The translations under genes and the position numbers were made by a program. A DNA stretch of 64,000 nucleotides from contig NZ_CP188040.1 of assembly GCF_049943125.1 (NCBI RefSeq), positions 62,001 through 126,000 of the forward strand, read 5' to 3'. The stretch's first letter is position 1; each line of letters opens with the position of its first letter. This document shows, in pieces, positions 1 to 7,697 of this stretch. The notes below the pieces were generated by a model. It did not search any database and was not told where the DNA came from. It saw only the letters and a program-made list of their open reading frames with translations. The stretch comes from JAEXZL01 sp049943125. GTDB taxonomy: Bacteria; Bacillota; Clostridia; Clostridiales; Clostridiaceae.

Positions 1-17
1 CTGCGGAGGTATAGCTA

Positions 18-272
<255 letters not shown>

Positions 273-279
273 TATATTT

Positions 280-315
280 AAAGGGTTAGGAGAAACATTT
301 CTCCTAACCCTTTTT
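280..315. terminator. Bidirectional terminator between the Asn-tract gene and ligA
   Basis: A near-perfect inverted repeat (280-295 with 298-313) has T-runs on both sides. It sits between the stop of the plus-strand small gene and the stop of minus-strand ligA, so it can serve both. Confidence 0.85.
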
Positions 316-319
316 AAAG

Positions 320-2314
320 CTAATTAAGCATTGCTTCAAACTCTTCTTCATTTAGTATTTTAACACCTAAATCCAAGGCTTTTTGATATTTTGAACCAGC
401 ATCCTCTCCCACAAGGACATAGTCAGTCTTTTTGCTGACACTGCCTGCTACCTTAGCTCCTAAGGACTCAAATTTTTCTTTGATGGAGGTCCTGGTATAA
501 TTCTTAAGAGAACCTGTAACCACCACTGTCTTTCCTTCAAAGGGACTCTCTGAAACCTCTACCTCTTCAAAGGAAGGCTTCACTCCAAGCTCTAAGAGTT
601 CATCTATTATCTTAAGAACCCTCTCCTCTTTAAAGAATTCAACAATACTTTCTGCTACGATATCCCCAATATCCTGTATAGCTACCAGCTCAGGGAAGGT
701 AGCATCAATAACTCCTTGAAGAGTTTTAAAGGCTTTAGCCAGGTCGCCGGAAGTTTTAGCTCCAACATTAGGTATACCTAAGGCATATATAAAAGCATCA
801 AGGCTGCAATTTTTGCTCTTCTCTATAGCATTTATAAGATTCGTTGACTTCTTTTCCTTAAACTTTTCCAGGGTTAAGAGCTCCTCCTTCTTAATCCTAT
901 ATAAATCTGAAACAGATTTTATATCTAGCTTTTCGAAAAGCTGCTCAGCAGTCTTCTCGCTGAAGCCTTCTATGTTCATGGCAGAACGGCTGGCAAAGTG
1001 AACTATTGTCTTTACCATTTGAGGCTTGCAGGATAGTGTATTTTCGCAGAAATAGTGAGCTCCCTGAAGTACTATATGAGCACCACAGGCAGGACAGGTT
1101 TCTGGTGGAACTATCTCCTCAGTACCTTCTACAGAGTCCTCAGTAACTCCCATTATTTCAGGTATTACATCATTAGATCTCCTAACAAATACCTCAGAGC
1201 CTATCTTAACATTTTTTCTCTTAATATCCTCCATATTGTTTAAGGTTGCCCTCTTAACCGTAGCTCCAGCTAGGTCTACAGGTTCTAGGATAGCCGTAGG
1301 AGAAACTCTTCCGCTCCTGCCTACATTCCACTCTACCTCTAGAAGCTTTGTAGTTGCCTCCTGAGCCTCAAACTTAAAGGCTATGGCCCATCTTGGAAAC
1401 TTAACAGTATTCCCTAAAAGCTCTCTAGTCTTTATATCATTAATAGCCAGAACTACACCATCTATATCATAATTTAACTGAAAGCGAACCTCTTCTATAT
1501 AATTGATTTCCTTCTCTACTTCCTCTAGAGTTCTGCACACCATGAAATAATCATCTGTTGGAAAGCCCATTTCCCTAATGAAGGACATCATCTCCTCATA
1601 GGACTTATAAGGTTCACCCTCATTATAGCCTACATCATAAAAGAAGGCTGAGAGATTCCTTTTTGCTGTTTCCTTTATATTTAAATTCCTAAGAGCACCT
1701 GCTGCTCCATTTCTAAGATTTTTAAGGGGTACCAAAGCCTCACTATTATATTTCTCAAAGGCTTCACGGGTCATGATAGCCTCTCCATGAATTTCTATGG
1801 TGCTGTGATTATTAATTTTTAAAGGAATAGAATTTATTGTCTTTGCCTGAAGGGTTACATCCTCTCCCACGGCACCAGTGCCTCTGGTAGCTGCTTTTAT
1901 AAGAATTCCCTGTTCATCATAGGTTAGATTTATGGTAAGGCCATCAAATTTCTTTGTAAGGACATACTCCAGTGAAGGGAGCTTATCCTCATGAGTCAAG
2001 TTATAATTATTTACAAACTTGAGATTTCTCTCATGCCATTCTTTAAGCTCCCCCAGGCTCTGCGCCTTATCGAGGCTCCAAAGCCTAGCCTTATGGGTAT
2101 ACTTAGAAAACTCAGGCAGTACCACATCACCTACCCTTTGAGTGGGTGAATAAGGCAGAAGATATCCCGTTTCCTTTTCTAAAGCCTTTAGCTCATCATA
2201 GAGCTTATCATAGGTTTTATCTGGAACGCTGGGGTTATCCAGGACGTAATACTCATGAGCATATTTATTTAATAGCTCCACTAGCTCTTCAATTCTATTT
2301 CTTTTCTCTTCCAT
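320..2314 (-). CDS. ligA: NAD-dependent DNA ligase LigA
   Basis: A 664-residue NAD+-dependent ligase that seals nicks in replication and repair. In order: an Ia domain for NMN binding (about 1-70), the adenylation domain with KFDG and nucleotidyl-acceptor Lys122, the OB fold, a four-Cys zinc finger (C407, C410, C423, C429), HhH repeats, and a C-terminal BRCT domain (about 588-664). The acceptor motif reads TKKFDG where most LigA have E-x-K-x-DG, and NLRNGAAG replaces the usual NPRNAAAG. From memory, these variants are typical of clostridial LigA. It lies 23 bases after pcrA, with AGGAGAG before the ATG, so the two are probably cotranscribed. Confidence 0.97.
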   Translation of the reverse strand: MEEKRNRIEELVELLNKYAHEYYVLDNPSVPDKTYDKLYDELKALEKETGYLLPYSPTQRVGDVVLPEFSKYTHKARLWSLDKAQSLGELKEWHERNLKFVNNYNLTHEDKLPSLEYVLTKKFDGLTINLTYDEQGILIKAATRGTGAVGEDVTLQAKTINSIPLKINNHSTIEIHGEAIMTREAFEKYNSEALVPLKNLRNGAAGALRNLNIKETAKRNLSAFFYDVGYNEGEPYKSYEEMMSFIREMGFPTDDYFMVCRTLEEVEKEINYIEEVRFQLNYDIDGVVLAINDIKTRELLGNTVKFPRWAIAFKFEAQEATTKLLEVEWNVGRSGRVSPTAILEPVDLAGATVKRATLNNMEDIKRKNVKIGSEVFVRRSNDVIPEIMGVTEDSVEGTEEIVPPETCPACGAHIVLQGAHYFCENTLSCKPQMVKTIVHFASRSAMNIEGFSEKTAEQLFEKLDIKSVSDLYRIKKEELLTLEKFKEKKSTNLINAIEKSKNCSLDAFIYALGIPNVGAKTSGDLAKAFKTLQGVIDATFPELVAIQDIGDIVAESIVEFFKEERVLKIIDELLELGVKPSFEEVEVSESPFEGKTVVVTGSLKNYTRTSIKEKFESLGAKVAGSVSKKTDYVLVGEDAGSKYQKALDLGVKILNEEEFEAMLN

Positions 2315-2337
2315 CCTTTTACTCTCCTACAAGTGAA

Positions 2338-4608
2338 TTATAGTTTTTCTAAAGCTGCTATTGAAAGCATGAGGCTTTTAACTCCATTTTTATCAAAGGC
2401 TACTGTAAGCTTCACATCATCTCCAGTGTTAGAAAAGCTCACTATGGTACCTACTCCAAACTTTTTGTGCTTAACCTTTAATCCCATACTAACCTCTGGT
2501 GGAGTTAATATTCCACTAGAAGCTCCACCGAGCACAGACTCCAGAGTCTTTTTTGGAGAAGAGCTCATACCAGAGCTTGCAAATCCTCCCTTATAGCTAT
2601 TTCTTAAGCTGTGAGGATTATTATATTCCATGTAAGCTCCTCCACTTCTTCTTTCAGAGGGCGCTGCCTTCTTCCCATCGGCATTCACATGCTCTATAAG
2701 GTCTTTTTTTATTTCATTTAAGAAATCTGAAGGTGCATAGGCAACAGTTCTACCAAATACCCTCCTTACTTCAGCATGAGTCATATAAAGGGTTTCCTTA
2801 GCTCTTGTGATACCAACATAACAGAGCCTTCTAGCTTCCTCCAACTCCTTAGGATCATTAAAACACTGGGTCCCAGGAAAAATTCCATTTTCCATCCCAA
2901 CCATAAATACCACTGGGAACTCAAGTCCCTTGGCACTGTGCACAGTCATTAATACTACAGAATCTGATTCCTGATCATAGTTATCCACATCGGAAACCAG
3001 GGTTACCTTCTCCAGGAAGGCACCTAATGACTTATCTTCATTATTTCTTTCAAAGTCTACAGCAGCGGAAACAAGCTCCTTAAGGTTTTCCACTCTGCTT
3101 TCATCCTCAGGATTCTTGGAATTCTTAAGCTCTTCTAGATACTTTGTCTTTTCTAAAATATATTCTATGAGCATGGATACCGAAAGCTGTCCCTTCATAT
3201 CCATAAAGTCCTCCATAAGGTCCGTAAACTTTTTGATGCTGGATATATTTCTTGATGAAAGGGTAGTTATGTCCTCTACATCTACCATCACATTATAAAG
3301 GTTATCCTCCTGTTCTAGAGCAAATTCTCTAACCTTGGCTACAGTAGCATCACCTATATTCCTTTTAGGTACATTGATAATCCTACTTAAGCTCACCTCA
3401 TCTAAAGGATTGTTTATAACCTTTAGATAGGCCATAATATCCTTAATTTCTTTACGATCATAAAACTTTAAGCCACCTATAAGTCTGTAGGGTATATCCT
3501 TTCTTATAAAGGTCTCTTCAAATATTCTTGATTGAGCATTGGTTCTATAAAGAATCGCAAAATCCTTATAGCTCTTTTCCTCTTTATATAAAACCTTATT
3601 GATTTCACTGGCTACAAACTCTGCTTCATTATTATCATTGAAGGCTTTAAAAATCTTAATCTTATCTCCTGGTACATCCTCTGTTCTTAAAACCTTATCT
3701 TTTCTTTCAGTATTATTTTTTATAACTTCATTGGCAGCATTTAGTATATTTGCTTTAGAACGATAATTCTGCTCTAGCTTTATCACCACGGTGTTGGGAT
3801 AGTCCTTTTCAAAATCTAATATATTTCTTATATCAGCACCTCTCCAGCCATAAATAGACTGGTCATCGTCCCCTACAACACAGATATTCTTATGCTCTGC
3901 TGCTAGAAGCCTTATAAATTCATATTGAGCCTTATTGGTATCCTGATATTCATCCACCATGATGTACTTGAATTTTCTTTGATAAAACTCCAATACCTCA
4001 GGCGCCTTCCTAAAGAGCTCTATAGTCTTTACAATAATATCATCAAAATCCAGGGCATTATTATTTTTAAGCTTTCTTTGATAGAGTATGTAAGCATCAG
4101 CTATTTTATTTTCTCTGAAATTACGTTCATTTCTCTTCTTAAACTCCTGGGGAGATATAAGCTTATCCTTTGCCCTGCTTATTTTGTTAAGTATCTCACC
4201 CTCATTAATCTCCTTGGTATTAATACTTAGCTCTTCTATCACCTGCTTGATAAGAGACTTCTGATCATAGGTGTCATATATAGTGAAGGACTTAGTATAG
4301 CCTATTTTATCTATTTCTCTTCTTAATATCCTTACGCAGGAGGAATGGAAGGTAGATATCCACATATTTTCTGCTTCCTCACCGATAAGAGTCCTTACCC
4401 TATCCTTCATTTCTCCTGCTGCCTTATTGGTAAAGGTTATGGCCAGAATCTGCGAAGGATAAATCTTTAGTACATCTATCATATAGGCAATCCTATAAGT
4501 GAGCACCCGTGTTTTACCAGAGCCGGCACCAGCTAAGATAAGTAGCGGCCCCTTAGTGGTAGTGGCGGCCTGATATTGCTCTTTATTAAGTAACCTTTTA
4601 AGATCCAT
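2338..4608 (-). CDS. pcrA: ATP-dependent DNA helicase PcrA (UvrD/Rep family)
   Basis: A 756-residue SF1A 3'-5' helicase for repair, rolling-circle replication and removal of RecA. It shows the Walker A motif GAGSGKT (Lys32), motif II DEYQD (219-223), motif III DDDQSIYGWRGAD, motif V TVHSAKGLEF and motif VI YVGITRAKE. The tail (VKHKKFGVGTI) is the PcrA C-terminal tudor-like domain that contacts RNA polymerase in other Firmicutes. The ATG has GGGAGTG five bases upstream. It is the first gene of a pcrA-ligA pair, the same order as in Bacillus subtilis. Length and motifs are complete. Confidence 0.97.
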   Translation of the reverse strand: MDLKRLLNKEQYQAATTTKGPLLILAGAGSGKTRVLTYRIAYMIDVLKIYPSQILAITFTNKAAGEMKDRVRTLIGEEAENMWISTFHSSCVRILRREIDKIGYTKSFTIYDTYDQKSLIKQVIEELSINTKEINEGEILNKISRAKDKLISPQEFKKRNERNFRENKIADAYILYQRKLKNNNALDFDDIIVKTIELFRKAPEVLEFYQRKFKYIMVDEYQDTNKAQYEFIRLLAAEHKNICVVGDDDQSIYGWRGADIRNILDFEKDYPNTVVIKLEQNYRSKANILNAANEVIKNNTERKDKVLRTEDVPGDKIKIFKAFNDNNEAEFVASEINKVLYKEEKSYKDFAILYRTNAQSRIFEETFIRKDIPYRLIGGLKFYDRKEIKDIMAYLKVINNPLDEVSLSRIINVPKRNIGDATVAKVREFALEQEDNLYNVMVDVEDITTLSSRNISSIKKFTDLMEDFMDMKGQLSVSMLIEYILEKTKYLEELKNSKNPEDESRVENLKELVSAAVDFERNNEDKSLGAFLEKVTLVSDVDNYDQESDSVVLMTVHSAKGLEFPVVFMVGMENGIFPGTQCFNDPKELEEARRLCYVGITRAKETLYMTHAEVRRVFGRTVAYAPSDFLNEIKKDLIEHVNADGKKAAPSERRSGGAYMEYNNPHSLRNSYKGGFASSGMSSSPKKTLESVLGGASSGILTPPEVSMGLKVKHKKFGVGTIVSFSNTGDDVKLTVAFDKNGVKSLMLSIAALEKL

Positions 4609-4668
4609 GTAATCACTCCCTAAATAATTCTACAGCTAATAATTGCAAACAACAGTTCTGTATTATAA

Positions 4669-4677
4669 ATTATAGCA
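4669..4677 (-). promoter_or_regulatory. Extended -10 promoter candidate for pcrA-ligA
   Basis: On the minus strand the sequence TGCTATAAT is a TGn-extended consensus -10, about 60 bases before the pcrA start. No good -35 is seen, as is allowed for extended -10 promoters. The surrounding gap (4609-4834) holds nothing else apart from the yerC terminator. Confidence 0.5.
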
Positions 4678-4790
4678 TAAAAACATATTCTTTAATCATA
4701 ATAATATATTAATACAATTATTCAAAAAATATAAATTTTCAAGCTATACACTGCTATTTCTACCATGGAATTTTGTATCAGACTTCAAAC

Positions 4791-4827
4791 AAAAAGAAAA
4801 GCTTTACACCCATGTGCAAAGCTCTTT
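4791..4827 (-). terminator. Terminator of yerC
   Basis: Inverted repeat AGCTTTRCAC-type arms (4800-4809 with 4814-4823), followed on the minus strand by a T-rich run, directly after the yerC stop. Confidence 0.75.
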
Positions 4828-4834
4828 TCACAAT

Positions 4835-5143
4835 TTATTTTTTATCCTTCCAGCCTATTCTTTCAAAAACTAAGTTATATCCATCACTGCCATAATTTAA
4901 AGCTCTGTTAATTCTTGAAATAGTAGCTGTACTAGCACCAGTTGTACTAGCTATGTCTATGTAGGTTCTTCTCTGCTTCAGCATCTTAGCCACCTGTAGT
5001 CTCTGCTCCAAAGCCTTTATCTCATTAATTGTGCATATATCATCAAAGAATCTATAGCACTCCTCTTTTGATTCAAGACTAAGTATAGCATCAAATAGAA
5101 AGTCCATTTCCTCACTGGCTAGCTTTGACTTGTATTCCCCCAT
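4835..5143 (-). CDS. yerC: TrpR-like regulator YerC/YecD family
   Basis: A 102-residue protein of the TrpR-related YerC/YecD family. The central segment (ALEQRLQVAKMLKQRRTY) and the following TTGASTATISRINRALNYGS form the TrpR-type helix-turn-helix. B. subtilis yerC is also near pcrA-ligA, and here the gene is immediately upstream of pcrA. The ligand and targets are not known for most members, and tryptophan binding should not be assumed. RBS GAGGAG precedes the ATG. It is separated from pcrA by its own terminator. Confidence 0.85.
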   Translation of the reverse strand: MGEYKSKLASEEMDFLFDAILSLESKEECYRFFDDICTINEIKALEQRLQVAKMLKQRRTYIDIASTTGASTATISRINRALNYGSDGYNLVFERIGWKDKK

Positions 5144-5227
5144 CTTCTCACTCCTCAGCTTATTGATATTACCATTTTATCACTTTATAATATAACTTTC
5201 TATAAAAATTTTCACAAGCTAAAGTGT

Positions 5228-5266
5228 AAAAATAAGAAAACTGAAGGAAGGCTATATTCCCTTCAG
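5228..5266 (-). terminator. Terminator overlapping the rsuA stop
   Basis: The inverted repeat CTGAAGG...CCTTCAG (5241-5247 with 5260-5266) holds the TAG stop of the pseudouridine synthase in its loop and is followed on the minus strand by TTTTCTTATTTTT. Confidence 0.75.
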
Positions 5267-5968
5267 AATATTAAGCTCTTCCTCTGTAAGTTCTCGGTAT
5301 TCCCCTTCTTCTAAATCCTCATCCAAATCAAGGCCACCGAAGGAAATCCTTTTTAAATAAGTAACCTTTTTACCCAGGCTTTCAAACATCCTCTTGACCT
5401 GATGATATTTTCCTTCCTGTATAGTAAGCTTTATCTTAGAGCCTTCCTCCGATGTTTCTAGGATTTCTAATATCCCCGGCATGCATTTATAGCCATCATC
5501 TAATACTACACCCTGAAGACAAGCCTTCACATCCTTATCATCTACTATCTTATCTATATGAGCATAATAAACCTTATCCACGTGCCATTTTGGGGATATA
5601 AGCCTGTGATTTAACTCTCCATCATTAGTTAAAAGGAGTAATCCCACGGTATCCTTATCCAATCTTCCCACAGGAAAGGGCTGAAAAACACCATGATCAG
5701 GATGGAGTAAATCCACAACTGTTTCATCATATTTATCGAAGGTAGCTGATACCACACCATCAGGCTTATTCATCATAAGATAAATGAATTTTCTATAGAA
5801 AACCGCTTCTCCATTTACTATAATGTTAGCCTTCTCCGGATCAAGCTGTAGGGCCGAGTCCTTTACTAGCTGCCCATCAACGGTAACTAGTCCCTTTTTA
5901 ACCAGGGCTTTTATCTCCTTCCTAGAGCCATATCCAAGATTTGCAAGAACCTTATCTAATCTTTCCAC
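5252..5968 (-). CDS. rsuA: RsuA-family rRNA pseudouridine synthase
   Basis: A 238-residue pseudouridine synthase of the RsuA/RluB group, converting a uridine in small-subunit rRNA to pseudouridine. An N-terminal S4 RNA-binding domain (about 1-60) is followed by MNKPDGVVSA and the catalytic motif GRLDKDTVGLLLLTNDG, with catalytic Asp104. YHQVKRMFE is the conserved C-terminal signature. The start is GTG, with AGGAGA at proper distance. The size matches RsuA (about 230-240) rather than the longer RluB, so 16S U516 is the likely target. It lies between deoD and yerC. Confidence 0.9.
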   Translation of the reverse strand: MERLDKVLANLGYGSRKEIKALVKKGLVTVDGQLVKDSALQLDPEKANIIVNGEAVFYRKFIYLMMNKPDGVVSATFDKYDETVVDLLHPDHGVFQPFPVGRLDKDTVGLLLLTNDGELNHRLISPKWHVDKVYYAHIDKIVDDKDVKACLQGVVLDDGYKCMPGILEILETSEEGSKIKLTIQEGKYHQVKRMFESLGKKVTYLKRISFGGLDLDEDLEEGEYRELTEEELNILKGI

Positions 5969-5999
5969 TTTTTATCTCTCCTCATCTAAGGATAGTTAA

Positions 6000-6698
6000 T
6001 TACACAGTTTCTAAGGCAAGCTCCATCATCTTATTGAAGGTCTTCTGCCTTTCTTCTGCAGAGGTTTCCTCATTAGTTACTATGGAGTCGCTTACGGTAA
6101 GTATTGATAAAGCGTTAACTCCTTCTCTAGCAGCTATGGTATAAAGCTCAGCAGATTCCATTTCGATGGCCATAACTCCATATTTAGCCCAAAGCTTCCA
6201 GGAATCAGGGATATCATTGTAAAAGACATCACTGCTTAATATATTTCCAGACTTAACCTCTAGCCCCATTTCCTTCGACTTAGTATAAGCCTTATGAAGA
6301 AGCTCAAAGCTTGCAGTAGCAGCATAATCCATTCCGTTGAACCTCATCTTATTTACACTAGAATTTGTGGATGCACTCATGGCAAGGATTATATCTCTAA
6401 CCTTTAAGTCCTCTTTTATAGCACCACAGGTACCTACTCTTATTAGATTCTTAACGCCATAGAACTTTACGAGCTCATTAGCATATATAGAAATGGAAGG
6501 AATCCCCATACCAGTTCCCTGCACCGATACTCTCTTACCCTTATAATATCCAGTAAAGCCCAGCATCCCTCTAACTTCGTTATAGCACTTTACATCCTCT
6601 AAATAGTTTTCTGCAATAAATTTAGCTCTTAAAGGATCTCCTGGCAGCAAAATACTTTCTGCTATCTCTCCCGGTTTGGCACCAATATGTGTACTCAT
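6000..6698 (-). CDS. deoD: DeoD-type purine-nucleoside phosphorylase
   Basis: A 232-residue purine-nucleoside phosphorylase cleaving (deoxy)inosine, guanosine and adenosine with phosphate to the free base and (deoxy)ribose-1-phosphate in purine salvage. The N-terminus (THIGAKPGEIAESILLPGDP), the phosphate-site loop VRVGTCGAI and the substrate-binding AIEMESAELYTIA are typical of the hexameric DeoD family. SDSIVTNEETSAEERQ covers the catalytic-Asp region. The length is normal. A strong AGGAGGAG precedes the ATG. The gene is 31 bases before rsuA and has an extended -10 promoter upstream. Confidence 0.95.
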   Translation of the reverse strand: MSTHIGAKPGEIAESILLPGDPLRAKFIAENYLEDVKCYNEVRGMLGFTGYYKGKRVSVQGTGMGIPSISIYANELVKFYGVKNLIRVGTCGAIKEDLKVRDIILAMSASTNSSVNKMRFNGMDYAATASFELLHKAYTKSKEMGLEVKSGNILSSDVFYNDIPDSWKLWAKYGVMAIEMESAELYTIAAREGVNALSILTVSDSIVTNEETSAEERQKTFNKMMELALETV

Positions 6699-6739
6699 CT
6701 AAAAATCTCCTCCTAAAACTATTTTATCTAATTATATGT

Positions 6740-6748
6740 ATTATAACA
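6740..6748 (-). promoter_or_regulatory. Extended -10 promoter candidate for deoD
   Basis: Minus-strand TGTTATAAT is a TGn-extended consensus -10, about 42 bases before the deoD ATG. The -35 is poor (TGATAA at 17 bases). Confidence 0.5.
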
Positions 6749-6785
6749 TTTGAATCTAAATATTATCATAAAATTTCAAATAAAA

Positions 6786-6818
6786 ATAGCCCTTTCAGTA
6801 AAATCCTAGAAAGAGCAA
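6786..6818 (-). terminator. Terminator of the lytic transglycosylase
   Basis: Eight-base arms (6789-6796 with 6809-6816, one G-T pair), followed on the minus strand by TATTTTTATTTG, after the transglycosylase stop. Confidence 0.65.
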
Positions 6819-6860
6819 TGTTCAAAAACCGCTTAACAGCGGCTATGTATTTAATTTAAG

Positions 6861-7550
6861 CTAGCTTCTATAGCTGTTCATAACCTTTTTTACATAGTTT
6901 TGTGTTTCTTTAGGCATTTTATATAAATCTTCTAATGACTCTACACCTCTTCTAGAAACTGTACCTGGTCCTGCATTATAAGCCATAAGTGCTAGTTCTA
7001 TATTATTATTGTATCTAGAAAGATATTCTCTTAAATGCTTAACCCCACCTGCAATATTTTCTTCAATATCATAAGGATTTCGCACCCCTCTGTCCTTTGC
7101 TGTAGCCGGCATTAGCTGCATAAGACCCATAGCCCCTGCAGAGGAAACAGCACTGGCATTATAATTTGATTCATGTTTTATTATTGAATGAATGAGCTTT
7201 TCATCTACTCCATATTCCTTTGAATACTTCATTACAGCATTATTAATCCTATCTCTCTCATGAATCCCTGAAGTGGCTGATCCATTGGAAATGCTGTGAT
7301 TTACCGCCTTAGCCTTGGCAAGGTCTTCTAAGAAAAATGAGCTTTCCGTTCCTTGCACAGCTCCTTCCTTTACCAGCTTATTAGAGTCACCAATGGTAGA
7401 CATCAATTCTTCAACAAGTTTGTCTGCTGCTCCCGATGATAATAGGCTCTCCATAATTATATCGAAGGCTTCGCCTTCTCCTAAGGCACTTTCCAACATT
7501 TTACTCATAAGCTCATAGCCGAGATAGCCTTCAACACTCTTCACTTCCAT
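6861..7550 (-). CDS. Lytic transglycosylase, SLT domain
   Basis: A 229-residue protein whose C-terminal ~125 residues are a soluble lytic transglycosylase domain cleaving peptidoglycan to 1,6-anhydromuropeptides. The catalytic Glu is in IIKHESNYNASAVS (Glu127), followed by the family signatures GAMGLMQLMPATA and ALMAYNAGPG. The N-terminal ~95 residues are helical, acidic and of unknown function. No signal peptide or membrane segment is visible, so export is unexplained. I place the start at the ATG with AGAGGTG six bases before it; an upstream in-frame GTG at 7559 has no spacing for this site. Confidence 0.88.
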   Translation of the reverse strand: MEVKSVEGYLGYELMSKMLESALGEGEAFDIIMESLLSSGAADKLVEELMSTIGDSNKLVKEGAVQGTESSFFLEDLAKAKAVNHSISNGSATSGIHERDRINNAVMKYSKEYGVDEKLIHSIIKHESNYNASAVSSAGAMGLMQLMPATAKDRGVRNPYDIEENIAGGVKHLREYLSRYNNNIELALMAYNAGPGTVSRRGVESLEDLYKMPKETQNYVKKVMNSYRS

Positions 7551-7570
7551 CTTAATCACCTCTAGTAAAA

Positions 7571-7602
7571 CATAAGCTCCTTGTTATACGAAGGAGCTTT
7601 TT
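7571..7602 (+). terminator. Perfect hairpin with a T-run on the plus strand
   Basis: AAGCTCCTT pairs perfectly with AAGGAGCTT across an 8-base loop and is followed by TTTTTTATT on the plus strand. No plus-strand gene ends here. On the minus strand it lies in the leader of the transglycosylase gene, just before its ribosome site, so it could also act there as a leader hairpin. Confidence 0.5.
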
Positions 7603-7697
7603 TATTATATTTAATTATCGGCCTCTTTCAGGATTAATTTATAGTAAATTTATAATATAACAACTCACCTGATATGAACATACCAGAATATAAGGAG

